Assembly (NCBI RefSeq): GCF_000296215.2
Contig: NZ_CP013949.1
Span: forward strand, 4,767,501-4,831,500
DNA length: 64,000 nucleotides
From: Bradyrhizobium sp. CCGE-LA001
Lineage (GTDB): Bacteria; Pseudomonadota; Alphaproteobacteria; Rhizobiales; Xanthobacteraceae
Direction of reading: 5' to 3'
Positions 34,337 through 42,338 of this stretch are shown in pieces; within the stretch, counting starts at the first letter, position 1; the number at the start of each line of letters is the position of its first letter. The notes beneath the pieces are model-generated. The model ran no database searches, was not told where the DNA came from, and saw only the letters and a program-made list of their open reading frames with translations. The position numbers and the translations under genes are program-made.

Positions 34337-36067
34337 TCAAGCCGCGTGTACGCGGTCGAGGAAGCCGTCGACCTCGGCCTTCAAATGCAGGCTTTCGCCC
34401 GACAGCGCCTGGGCGGAAGCGAACATCCGGCTCGAGGTCTCGCCGGTCTCGCTGGCACCCTTGGCGGCGTGACGGACATTGATGGCAACATCGGCCGTGC
34501 CCGACACCGCCGCACGAACGCTGGCCACGATGTTGTGGGTCGCGCTTTTCTGCTGCTCGACCGCCGCCGAGATCGAGCCCGCGATGCCGCTGATGCGCTC
34601 GATGGTCTGGCCGATCGCCTTGATGGCGGCGACCGATTCCTCGGTCGCGAGCTGCATGCTCTCGATCTGGTTCGATATCTCGTCGGTCGCTTTCGCGGTC
34701 TGGCCGGCGAGCGTCTTGACCTCTTGGGCCACGACCGCAAAGCCGCGGCCGGCATCGCCCGCACGCGCGGCCTCGATGGTGGCGTTCAGCGCCAGCAGGT
34801 TGGTCTGCTCGGCGATCGAGGTGATCAGCTTGACGACGTCGCCGATGCGCGCGCCGGCTTCCGAGAGCTGCGCGATGCGCTGATCGGTGGCCTCGGCCTG
34901 CCGCACCGCTTCGGCGGAGATCTCGTTCGATTCCTGCACCCGGCGGGTGATCTCGGCGATCGATTGGGACAGTTCGTCCGAGGCCGACGCCGCCGAACGC
35001 ACGTGCTCGGAGGCGTTTTCGGAAGCTCCGGCCGACTGCGCCGACAGATCGGCCGTGGAGCGCGCGGTGTCGGTGAGTTGCCGCGCGGTGCGCTCGAACT
35101 CGCCTGACGATGCGAGGACCTTGTCGAGAATGCCGCCGACACTGCCGCGGAACTCCTCGACGAAGCTGCGCAGCTCCGCCTTGCGCTGCTCGGCCGCAGC
35201 GGTCGTTGCCGCCGCCTGCTCGCTGCGCATGCGCGCCCGCTCCTGCGAATTGCTCCGGAACACGGCGACGGTGCGGGCGATCTCGCCGATCTCGTCGGCG
35301 CGGTCCTCGCATTCGATCTCGACGTCGCTCTGGCCGTTGGCAAGCGCCGTGAGCGAGCGGGTCACCGAGGTGAGCGGCCGGGTGACGCGACGGACGACCA
35401 GCAGGGTCAGGACCAGAACCAGAAGCCCGGCGAGCCCCGCGGCGATCGCCATGCTCTCGATGGCGTGGGCCAGCATGCTCTCGAACTGGGCCATGGGGAT
35501 ACCGACATAGAGGATACCGGTGACCTTGCCGGCCGCGTCCACGATCGGGAAATAGGCGGTCATGAACGACTTGCCGAACAGCGTGGCCGGGCCCTTATAG
35601 GCCTCGCCGCGCCGCAGCGGCGCCTGCCCCGGATGATCGGCGGCCAGCTGGGTGCCGACGGCGCGATCGCCATTTTCCTTTTTCACATTGGTCGAGCGCC
35701 GCACGAACTGCCCACTCGCGTCGTCGAACACGAACAAGGTGGCGTTGCCGCCGACATAGGACACCGCCCGATCGACGATGACGTGATCCTTCAGGTCGGG
35801 CATTTTGGGGATCTCGGCGCGCTGGACTGCGCCATCCCTCATCGTGATCTTGACGTCCGGAACGGTCTCGGCGAACGCCAGCGCCAATGTGCGCAGGTTG
35901 ACCTCGATGTCGCGGAGCGCGCGATCATTGAAGGCTGATGTCAGCGACCAATAGCCGGCGCCGACCACGAGCGCCGTATTCACGGCGATCAGCAGCACAG
36001 CACACAGGACCGCCTTGGTGCCGAGCTTGAACTGCGGCAGGAACTTCCCAGTGAGAAGCTTTGACAT
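34337..36067 (-). CDS. Methyl-accepting chemotaxis protein
   Basis: The 576-aa receptor starts at ATG 36067 (MSKLLTGKFLPQFKLGTKAV); longer frames to 36208 are less likely. TM1 is at about 15-38, a Cache-type periplasmic sensor (Cache_3-Cache_2-like, with GKSFMTAYFPIVDAAGKVTGILYVGIP) at about 40-185, and TM2 at about 190-212. HAMP follows, then the signalling domain with its highly conserved hairpin tip (EQTNLLALNATIEAARAGDAGRGFAVVAQEVK). Methylation-type Glu/Gln pairs flank it. The ligand is probably a small organic acid, as in other Cache_3-2 receptors. Confidence 0.92.
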   Translation of the reverse strand: MSKLLTGKFLPQFKLGTKAVLCAVLLIAVNTALVVGAGYWSLTSAFNDRALRDIEVNLRTLALAFAETVPDVKITMRDGAVQRAEIPKMPDLKDHVIVDRAVSYVGGNATLFVFDDASGQFVRRSTNVKKENGDRAVGTQLAADHPGQAPLRRGEAYKGPATLFGKSFMTAYFPIVDAAGKVTGILYVGIPMAQFESMLAHAIESMAIAAGLAGLLVLVLTLLVVRRVTRPLTSVTRSLTALANGQSDVEIECEDRADEIGEIARTVAVFRSNSQERARMRSEQAAATTAAAEQRKAELRSFVEEFRGSVGGILDKVLASSGEFERTARQLTDTARSTADLSAQSAGASENASEHVRSAASASDELSQSIAEITRRVQESNEISAEAVRQAEATDQRIAQLSEAGARIGDVVKLITSIAEQTNLLALNATIEAARAGDAGRGFAVVAQEVKTLAGQTAKATDEISNQIESMQLATEESVAAIKAIGQTIERISGIAGSISAAVEQQKSATHNIVASVRAAVSGTADVAINVRHAAKGASETGETSSRMFASAQALSGESLHLKAEVDGFLDRVHAA

Positions 36068-36182
36068 GAATGGAATGACCCCCGTAATTCCTGCATAATC
36101 GTGCAATCCGCTTACGGTCGCATTAACGACGGTTCGCATCGCCGGACGCGACATGGTTTTAGATTGGTAAACGAGGCCCTCC

Positions 36183-37628
36183 CTGACCACGCCAAGCGCA
36201 CCACCCATCGTTGTCTGGTTCCGCGATGATCTCCGCCTGTCCGACCATTCCGCCCTCCATGCCGCCGCCAGGTCCGGATCGCCGGTGCTTTGTCTCTATG
36301 TGCTGGACGAGACGACAGGGCGAGCGCCGGGTGGGGCGGCGCGCTGGTGGCTGGCGCAGTCGCTGCGGGCACTCGGGACCGAGATCGCCGCGCGCGGCGG
36401 TTCGCTAATCCTGCGTAGGGGATCGGCAGCCAGGGTGATTCCCGAAGTCGTGCGAGAGTGCGGCGCCAGCGCCGTCTACTGGAACGCGATTGCGCAGGCG
36501 CCGCATCAAGCGGTTGAACGACAGCTCGAAGCGGCGCTGGCAAAGCTTGGAACGGACTCGCAAAGTTTTCCCGGCGATCTGCTGGTCCCGCCCGCGGCAA
36601 TCCGCAACAAGGAGGGCCGTGGCCTGCGCGTGTTCACGCCATTCTGGCGACGCGTGCTGGCACTCGGTGATCCGCCAAAGCCCTTGCCCGCACCGAAGGA
36701 GCTGCGCCCGGCCGGGAAGATCGCCGGCGATCGGCTGGAGAGCTGGAAGCTCGAGCCGCTCAAGCCCGATTGGGCGGGCGGACTGCGGGAGACCTGGACG
36801 CCCGGCGAGATCGCCGCCCGCGCGCGTCTGGGCGCCTTCCTCGATCACACGGCGCGCCTCTATGTCGGCGACCGCGATCGCCCGGACCGGGACGGCAACT
36901 CACGGCTGTCGCCGCATCTGCGCTTCGGCGAGCTCAGCCCGCGCCAGGTCTGGCACGCCGCGCGATTCGCTGCGGCTGAAGATCCGGCGCTCGGCCAAGG
37001 GGTCGAGAAATTCCTGACCGAGCTCGGCTGGCGCGAATTCTGCCGCCACCTCCTCTACGACCACCCCGACCTCGCCACCGCAAACCTGCAAGCCAACTTC
37101 GACCGTTTCCCCTGGCAGCCCGACAAGAAGGCGCTCGCTGCCTGGCGGCGCGGCCGCACCGGCTATCCCATCGTCGATGCCGGCCTGCGCGAGCTATGGC
37201 ACACCGGTGTGATGCACAACCGGGTGCGGATGGTGGTGGCCTCGTTCCTCGTCAAGCACCTCCTGATCGACTGGCGCGAGGGCGAAGCCTGGTTCTGGGA
37301 CACGCTGGTCGATGCGGACGCCGGCAGCAATCCCGCCAATTGGCAATGGGTCGCCGGCTGCGGCGCCGACGCCGCCCCCTATTTCCGCGTGTTCAATCCG
37401 CAGCTCCAGGGCGAGAAGTTCGATCCCGATGGAACCTACGTCCGGCGCTGGGTGCCGGAGCTGAAGGACCTTCCGGCGAAGCTCATCCACCAGCCGTGGC
37501 AGGCGACGCCGATCGAGCTTGCGAGTGCAGGCCTCACGCTTGGCAAGACGTATCCGCAACCCATTGTCGATCATGCCAGGGGACGCGAGCGCGCGCTCGC
37601 TGCTTACGCGAAGATCCGCAAAGGTTGA
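36183..37628 (+). CDS. phrB: Deoxyribodipyrimidine photolyase (apparent CTG start)
   Basis: The N-terminal Rossmann strand typical of photolyases (PIVVWFRDDLRLSDHSALH) is encoded from 36204 onward, but no ATG, GTG or TTG precedes it after the in-frame TAA at 36168. CTG 36183 has GAGG six bases before it and would give 481 aa starting TTPSAPP; the GTG at 36285 would delete the first strand and helix. The FAD-binding C-terminal half is complete, with the hallmark DAGSNPANWQWVAGCGADAAPYFRVFNP. It repairs UV-induced cyclobutane pyrimidine dimers using blue light. An ATG-to-CTG change at an original start is my inference. Confidence 0.88.
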   Translation: MTTPSAPPIVVWFRDDLRLSDHSALHAAARSGSPVLCLYVLDETTGRAPGGAARWWLAQSLRALGTEIAARGGSLILRRGSAARVIPEVVRECGASAVYWNAIAQAPHQAVERQLEAALAKLGTDSQSFPGDLLVPPAAIRNKEGRGLRVFTPFWRRVLALGDPPKPLPAPKELRPAGKIAGDRLESWKLEPLKPDWAGGLRETWTPGEIAARARLGAFLDHTARLYVGDRDRPDRDGNSRLSPHLRFGELSPRQVWHAARFAAAEDPALGQGVEKFLTELGWREFCRHLLYDHPDLATANLQANFDRFPWQPDKKALAAWRRGRTGYPIVDAGLRELWHTGVMHNRVRMVVASFLVKHLLIDWREGEAWFWDTLVDADAGSNPANWQWVAGCGADAAPYFRVFNPQLQGEKFDPDGTYVRRWVPELKDLPAKLIHQPWQATPIELASAGLTLGKTYPQPIVDHARGRERALAAYAKIRKG

Positions 37629-37636
37629 GCGTCGCT

Positions 37637-37664
37637 TTGACACAATTTCGAAACCCGCTATCGT
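37637..37664 (+). promoter_or_regulatory. Housekeeping-type promoter of the histone-like gene
   Basis: TTGACA (37637-37642), a 16-base spacer and TATCGT (37659-37664) lie between the photolyase stop and the ATG at 37683. The -35 is perfect. It would give a leader of about 12 bases. Confidence 0.5.
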
Positions 37665-37682
37665 CATCGCTCCGTTCAAACA

Positions 37683-37979
37683 ATGGGGGACGACATGGAC
37701 GACGAGAAGCCGATCACCGAGCAGGCGATGGACACGATCACCAACGCCGTGGAAGCGACCAAGGACGCCGCAGTCACCGCCGTCAAGCAGGTGAAGAAGG
37801 CAGCCAAGAAGGTCGCGAAGAAGGTCGCGCCGAAGAAGGCGGCCAAGAAGACAGCTAAGAAGGCAGCTAAGAAGACGACGAAGAAGGCTGCAAAGAAGTC
37901 GTCAAAGAAAGCCGCGAAAAAGACTGCGAAGAAGGCCGCCAGGAAAGCCACCAAGTCGAAGAAGAAGGCCAAGCGCTGA
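37683..37979 (+). CDS. Histone H1-like Lys/Ala-rich DNA-binding protein
   Basis: The 98-aa protein has an acidic N-terminus (MGDDMDDEKPITEQAMDTI) and an amphipathic stretch (TNAVEATKDAAVTAVKQVKK). From residue 40 onward it is almost purely Lys/Ala/Thr in KKAAKKTAKKA-type repeats. This resembles bacterial histone H1-like/AlgP-type tails and the C-terminal tails of mycobacterial HU. It should bind DNA or RNA without sequence specificity. No HU fold is present. The repeat-rich 3' half is prone to length changes. It has its own promoter and a terminator-like hairpin. Confidence 0.8.
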   Translation: MGDDMDDEKPITEQAMDTITNAVEATKDAAVTAVKQVKKAAKKVAKKVAPKKAAKKTAKKAAKKTTKKAAKKSSKKAAKKTAKKAARKATKSKKKAKR

Positions 37980-37993
37980 GCGTAACGCTTGCG

Positions 37994-38025
37994 GCCGTCT
38001 CCGCGCGCGGACGCCCGGAGACGGC
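37994..38025. terminator. Stem-loop between convergent genes
   Basis: GCCGTCTCCG (37994-38003) pairs perfectly with CGGAGACGGC (38016-38025), 15 bases after the histone-like stop and just before the end of the convergent gene at 38034. There is no T-run. Confidence 0.6.
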
Positions 38026-38033
38026 ACCCTATC

Positions 38034-38780
38034 TCACCGTTTGGCGGCGCGCCGGCCCGGATGATGCTGGCCTTTGGGATCCCGGAATTCGCTGCGATGG
38101 CCGCGCCGGTCCTCGGCATGGAATCGCTTGCGCTTTTCCGCTGAGCCGAACTGCTTGATCACCCGCCTGCCGTTGACCTTCTTGATCACATAGCCGCCCT
38201 CGGTCATCGTGAACGGCGCCGTCAGCGACCCCATGTGGTCGAACTTGGTGCCGGGGGGATGTTCGAACGGCTCGAACCAGGACGGGTAGACGAAGTTCGA
38301 CATCGGAAAGCCATCGATGATGAACGCCTCCTCCTCCACGGCGTCGCAAACCTCATAGGCATATTGGGTGTGCCGGGTTTTTTCAGCCCACAGATTGGCC
38401 ATGGGATCGAGCACCATCTCGAACAGCTCGTGCGATGCGGCGAGGCTGACCGGATCATCCTCGCCCAGCGTCTTCAGGAATATCTTCGAGATCGGCTGTC
38501 CCCGATGCGTCAGCTCGTGCCGTCCGAGGAAGTTCTCGTGCGTGGCGTCGTCGAAATAGACCAGCTGCCAATCGGTGGGCTTCGGCTTGCGGGTGACGTC
38601 GAGATCGACGGGATAGCCCCAGACCGGGAGGAAGTGCTTGTCGTAGCATTTCTGCAGCGCTGCGGTGAGCCTTCCCATCATCCGCTCGCTCATCATCTCC
38701 TCTGCATAATTGATGCAGGCAATCCGGACCGGCTTCATCGACCGGTGGAGCAATGCACGTCTCGCCGTTTTCATGGACAT
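38034..38780 (-). CDS. Hypothetical protein with HExxE motif
   Basis: I do not know this 248-aa protein. It contains SHELFEMVLDP (H117, E118, E121), similar to the SHExxEAxTDP motif of several uncharacterised zinc-protease-like bacterial families. Upstream is a conserved-looking WQLVYFDDATHENFLGRHELTHRGQPISKI, and later EVCDAVEEEAFIIDGFPMSNFVYPSWF. The last 45 residues are highly basic (KRKRFHAEDRRGHRSEF). There is no signal peptide. A zinc-binding or protease-like fold is plausible but unproven. Starts at 38774 or 38738 are also possible. Confidence 0.7.
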   Translation of the reverse strand: MSMKTARRALLHRSMKPVRIACINYAEEMMSERMMGRLTAALQKCYDKHFLPVWGYPVDLDVTRKPKPTDWQLVYFDDATHENFLGRHELTHRGQPISKIFLKTLGEDDPVSLAASHELFEMVLDPMANLWAEKTRHTQYAYEVCDAVEEEAFIIDGFPMSNFVYPSWFEPFEHPPGTKFDHMGSLTAPFTMTEGGYVIKKVNGRRVIKQFGSAEKRKRFHAEDRRGHRSEFRDPKGQHHPGRRAAKR

Positions 38781-38858
38781 CCCGCGCTGAAAAGAAATGG
38801 GCTCGAATGCTCCACCCTAGCACGGAACGGTGAACACACGTCAGGGCTGTGCGCGCTG

Positions 38859-39731
38859 CTAAGAGCGCCGATTGACCACGAAGACCGCCGCTGCGCACAT
38901 CGCCATGCCGGCAATGGCGATTGCGTCCAGCTTTTCGCCGAACAGGAGATACGCCATCAGGGCCGTCACAGCCGGCACCAGGTAGAACAGGCTCGCGACC
39001 GAAGTTGCCGCGGCGTGGCGGATCAGCCAGTACAACAGCCCGATCGATCCGATCGAGAGCGCCACAGCGAGCCAGGCGAGCGCGAGCACGAATTCCCGCG
39101 TCCAGTGCACCACGCGGTCTTCGAACAGAAAGGCGCCGATCGCGAAGAAGATGGTGACGGCCACATATTGCACGAGATTGCCGGCGCGCCAGTCGATCTG
39201 GTTGCAGTAGCGGCGCTGGTAGAGCGTGCCGAGCGTGATGCTGATCAGCGAGACCACCGAGGCCAGCCAGCCGAGCCCGGCCTCACCCGTCATCGGGCGG
39301 TTGTGCAGGATCAGCACGACGCCGCCGAGGCCGAGCACGAGGCCGGCCCATTGCAGCGGCGTCACCCTCTCGCCGAGCCAGCGATTGGCGATGGTCGAGG
39401 TCAGGATCGGCTGCAGGCCCGGAATCAGCGCGGAAAGGCCGGCGGGTATCGAATGCGCGATCGCGATCGCGGTGCCGCCGAGATAGAAGCCATGGACCAG
39501 GATGCCTGCGACCGCGCTATGCGCGATGCCGATGCCGTCAGGCCATTTCGGCCGCGCGATGCCAGCGATGATCGCCATCAGGCCGACCACGATCGCCATG
39601 CGGATGGCGAGGTAGGTCAAGGGATCGGCATTGTCGACGACGTATTTGGTGCCGATGAATCCGGTGCTCCAGAGCAGGACGAACAGGATCGGCGCGACGC
39701 GGGCGGTCAGGGCTTCTTGATTATGGTTCAT
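38859..39731 (-). CDS. EamA/DMT-family transporter
   Basis: The 290-aa protein has ten hydrophobic segments arranged as two EamA repeats (about 10-140 and 152-285). Typical features are LLWSTGFIGTKYVVDN at the start, GTAIAIAHSIPAGLSALIPGLQPILTS in repeat one, and SLFYLVPAVTALMAYLLFGEKLD in repeat two. DMT proteins export or import small metabolites, and the substrate is not predictable. It is transcribed alone. Confidence 0.9.
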   Translation of the reverse strand: MNHNQEALTARVAPILFVLLWSTGFIGTKYVVDNADPLTYLAIRMAIVVGLMAIIAGIARPKWPDGIGIAHSAVAGILVHGFYLGGTAIAIAHSIPAGLSALIPGLQPILTSTIANRWLGERVTPLQWAGLVLGLGGVVLILHNRPMTGEAGLGWLASVVSLISITLGTLYQRRYCNQIDWRAGNLVQYVAVTIFFAIGAFLFEDRVVHWTREFVLALAWLAVALSIGSIGLLYWLIRHAAATSVASLFYLVPAVTALMAYLLFGEKLDAIAIAGMAMCAAAVFVVNRRS

Positions 39732-39822
39732 TGCCGCCCTCCTTGCCCCATGGGCACGGTTGCGGCAATGCGAATTTCGCCTGGGACGATGCTGCGCTGC
39801 GACGGCGGCTCAGCTCAGCCGC

Positions 39823-40269
39823 TCACCACTCTTCCGGACAGGGATCGATGATCTTCCAGAGCTCGACCCCGTTCTTGATCTTCTTCATGTCGGTGGTGAG
39901 CCCGCCATTGCGGCGGATCCAGTCCTTCACCTTGTCGGGATAATAGGACATGAGGTCGGAGGTGCCCTCGGCGCTGGTGACCTTGATGCCGAAGGTGAAA
40001 GCCTTGTCGTAATAGGCCTGGTGGAAGCCGAGGCTGGCCCGCGGCGTCACGCAGATCTTGTTCATCGGCACGATGCCGAGCACGAGGGTGCAGGCCGAAT
40101 TGCAGATGCCGTCGATGATGACGCGCTCGCCCTTCTCGCGCACGCGCTTGTACTTGGCCTTGTACTCCTCGACATAACCGCCGTGATCGCGGGTGATGTG
40201 CAGCTCGGCACGCGCCGGCGTGGCGGCGGCTAAGCAGAGCAACAGCAGGCTGAGAAGCGTGATGCGCAT
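39823..40269 (-). CDS. Secreted mini ClpP/crotonase-fold protein
   Basis: The 148-aa protein has a Sec signal (LLSLLLLCLAAATPARAEL). The mature 127 residues contain VIIDGICNSACTLVLGIV and ASLGFHQAYYD, which correspond to the nucleophilic Ser (S58) and the HQ histidine (H83) regions of ClpP-like serine peptidases, as in periplasmic COG3904-type proteins. The protein is much shorter than a ClpP subunit, so it is either a minimal domain or inactive. Three cysteines beyond the signal could form disulfides. The 298 bases to the next gene hold nothing clear. Confidence 0.7.
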   Translation of the reverse strand: MRITLLSLLLLCLAAATPARAELHITRDHGGYVEEYKAKYKRVREKGERVIIDGICNSACTLVLGIVPMNKICVTPRASLGFHQAYYDKAFTFGIKVTSAEGTSDLMSYYPDKVKDWIRRNGGLTTDMKKIKNGVELWKIIDPCPEEW

Positions 40270-40568
40270 GGCGACGTGCGGCGAAAGCCTTCAGGAATGG
40301 ACCAGACTTGAAGGACCCTAAAATGATCCCTTGGAGCCGGGGAGACGATTCTTAAGCGAATACTGTTTGGTCATACTTGTGTGGGGAATTCGTTAAGCAT
40401 CCGGAAAAGGCCAAAAATGGGCAGGTTTCGACCGCATGCCCGGCAATTCTGTCACACCCACCCGGAAATCTGCGGGATCGGCCCTGATTTCGGGCCTTGT
40501 GACCGATGCCTGGCCGTCCGAAATTGCTATAATCGCTGACCTATTCGAGCGGGTTCCGGAGAATCGAG

Positions 40569-40826
40569 ATGAGCAAGTTGACGCTTGTAGCCGCCGCTGC
40601 GGCCCTGACGGTTGCAATCCTGGCCCCGGGCCTTGCAGAGGCTCGTCACCGGTACCACCGCTCCTACGCCAACCCGCTGCCCTACCCCATCAGCTATCTG
40701 CACAATTACGGACCGGGCATCACCCCCGGCACTTTCGCCTATTACGACGGCCCGTCGACGAACCACTGTTACCGCAGTGCGGCCGCCTATATCGGCCAGG
40801 ACCGCCGCCGGCACCCCTGCTACTGA
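40569..40826 (+). CDS. Small secreted His/Tyr-rich protein
   Basis: The 85-aa protein starts at ATG 40569 with GGAGA upstream and a good -10 (TATAAT at 40528-40533). The Sec signal (LTLVAAAAALTVAILAPGLAEA) is followed by RHRYHRSYANPLPYPISYLHNYGPG and a tail with two Cys (NHCYRSA, HPCY). The pattern resembles small BA14K-like or other periplasmic proteins of Bradyrhizobium, but I do not recognise a named family. Confidence 0.7.
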   Translation: MSKLTLVAAAAALTVAILAPGLAEARHRYHRSYANPLPYPISYLHNYGPGITPGTFAYYDGPSTNHCYRSAAAYIGQDRRRHPCY

Positions 40827-40856
40827 GGTACCGCGCGTCCTTCCTCGCGGCCGCCC

Positions 40857-41318
40857 CTATTTCGCGGCGCCCGACAGCAGCAATTGCTTCTCGATCTCGT
40901 AGACCGGCAGCTTGACGAGGTCTTTGCCGACCTCGCCCTGAAGCGCCTTGCGCACGACGTCGGAATAGTCGGCGCGGATCATGCCGAGCGCGCGCGGAGA
41001 GGCCACCATGGTCAGGGCCGAGGTCTCGCCGGCGCTGACGGCGGCATCGAGCCGGCCGGCCAAGCTCCGCAGGAAGGCGCGCTCGGCTTCGTCATGCCAA
41101 TCGGTCTGCTCGACCGAACTGCGCACCCCACCCGACGCCCCATGTAACCGGCCCGGCGCATCGCTGCCTTGCGCGCCGGTCGAGAGATTGGGCTGCTCGT
41201 GCACCTCCCTGGTGTGCAGGTTTGGAAACATCTCGTCGCCGAGGTTTTCCAGAATCAGCGCCTTGCGCCCGTCGCACACGACCAGCCAATCACCCTTTTC
41301 AATTCTCATCTTGTCCAT
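40857..41318 (-). CDS. Host attachment family protein
   Basis: The 153-aa protein starts at 41318 (MDKMRIEKGDWLVVCDGRKALILEN); an open frame extends upstream but without family sequence. The body (HEQPNLSTGAQGSDAPGR, RAFLRSLAGRLDAAVSAGE, MVASPRALGMIRADYSDVVRKAL, EVGKDLVKLPVYEIEKQL) matches the protein required for attachment to host cells (COG5622) family, named from Agrobacterium. It is cytoplasmic by sequence and has an RNase H/eRF1-like fold by analogy. A direct role in plant attachment is not proven for this gene. Confidence 0.87.
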   Translation of the reverse strand: MDKMRIEKGDWLVVCDGRKALILENLGDEMFPNLHTREVHEQPNLSTGAQGSDAPGRLHGASGGVRSSVEQTDWHDEAERAFLRSLAGRLDAAVSAGETSALTMVASPRALGMIRADYSDVVRKALQGEVGKDLVKLPVYEIEKQLLLSGAAK

Positions 41319-41616
41319 TGCGCAGCTCCAAGCATCCTGTAAGCCTGCCCTTCGAATTGCTCGACCGGCTGACCCGTGTGGCAAGAGTAGTGACAAAGCG
41401 ACATCGACGAATTGCGCGGGATCAAGGATGCGGCGATGTCGTGCCGGCAGCAGCCGGCGCAAAGCGACGTTGGTCAGACGCGCGCCGCATCTCGTTAGAA
41501 TCACGCCTGCAGCCGGGCTCGCTGAAGATTCGTTCATCAGCATTACATTTGGGCTCCGCCACAATTTAATCAGAACAACTTCGATATCCTGCGTTGCGTC
41601 AGCGGAGGAAGACATC

Positions 41617-41895
41617 ATGAACCTTAGAATTGGCCTCGTCGCCGCATCCCTGTTCGGTGCCGTCGCGGCGTCGCCGGCGGCGTCCGCCATGCCCATCGCA
41701 CCAGCACCTGCGACACCGCAAGTCTCCGGCGTCGAGCAGGTCCGCATGGTCTGCAACGCCTGGGGACAGTGCTGGTGGCGCCCGAACTATTATGGGTACT
41801 ACGGGCCGCGGCCATATTATGGCCCTCGGTATTATGGGCCGCCGCGCTATTACGGCCCGCGCTATTATGGCTATCACGGCTATCGCCGCTGGTGA
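41617..41895 (+). CDS. Small secreted Tyr/Gly/Pro repeat protein
   Basis: The 92-aa protein starts at ATG 41617 with GGAGGA upstream. The signal peptide (LRIGLVAASLFGAVAASPAASA) is followed by a short linker with a Cys pair (MVCNAWGQCWWRP). The rest consists of YYGP/RYYGPR repeats ending GYHGYRRW. Short tyrosine-rich repeats of this kind are common in Rhizobiales secreted proteins and may cross-link or coat the surface. The function is unknown. Confidence 0.75.
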   Translation: MNLRIGLVAASLFGAVAASPAASAMPIAPAPATPQVSGVEQVRMVCNAWGQCWWRPNYYGYYGPRPYYGPRYYGPPRYYGPRYYGYHGYRRW

Positions 41896-41979
41896 CGTCT
41901 GAAGGGGCCCTTGGGGCCTCTTCGCTTTGCGGGATCATGAATCGTGCGATTGCTGCCGGGGCCTCGAGCAACGCGAAAA

Positions 41980-41993
41980 CTGATCTAGATCAA
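41980..41993 (+). promoter_or_regulatory. FixK/FNR-type box (CTGATCTAGATCAA)
   Basis: The site is one base from the perfect palindrome TTGATCTAGATCAA, which is the classical anaerobox bound by FixK2/FNR-type regulators in Bradyrhizobium. If the centre (41986.5) lies at -41.5, transcription would start near 42028 and run into the microORF at 42103 and the AraC gene at 42339. Activity is inferred. Confidence 0.55.
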
Positions 41994-42102
41994 AGAGGAA
42001 GGCCGCCACTCCCGCCATTGTACGGAGATGGCGATTTCATCGTTTTCCGATGCCCTCGGACGGGCATGAACGTGCAAACGCATCTGGAGAAGGAGCGAAC
42101 GC

Positions 42103-42198
42103 ATGGGGCGCAGCTTTGCGCCCTTTGCCTGTCCTGCGTGCACGCGCCTGCATTTCATCGATCTCGCCTCCGGCCAACCGATGAGCCGCGAACGTTGA
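42103..42198 (+). CDS. Putative 31-aa microprotein
   Basis: ATG 42103 is preceded by GGAGAAGGAG with good spacing. The peptide MGRSFAPFACPACTRLHFID... has a CPAC pair followed by a His/Ile/Asp block, reminiscent of half a zinc ribbon. It sits 110 bases downstream of a FixK-type box. A different frame (42066-42269) also crosses it. Short length makes this call tentative. Confidence 0.35.
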   Translation: MGRSFAPFACPACTRLHFIDLASGQPMSRER

Positions 42199-42338
42199 CG
42201 GTGACACTGATCTACTGCGCCTCATGGCATGATGTCCGCAATACTACGGCACGAATTCCGATTTACTGAAGCATGATGTTTCGCCATTGATGGCGATATA
42301 CGACGTTCATTTGATTGTTGCACAGCCGGCCAAACGCA

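Noticed and set aside
36285..37628. Photolyase starting at GTG 36285
   Set aside because: It would remove the first strand and helix of the photolyase N-terminal domain, which are encoded upstream in frame; no ribosome site precedes the GTG.
37800..37979. Tandem repeat array of non-coding nature
   Set aside because: The AAG/GCC repetition keeps one reading frame for a Lys/Ala-rich histone-like protein with a promoter and ribosome-start region.
40436..40915. 159-codon ORF overlapping the small secreted protein gene
   Set aside because: No signal or domain; the 85-aa frame at 40569 has a good signal peptide, SD and -10 box.
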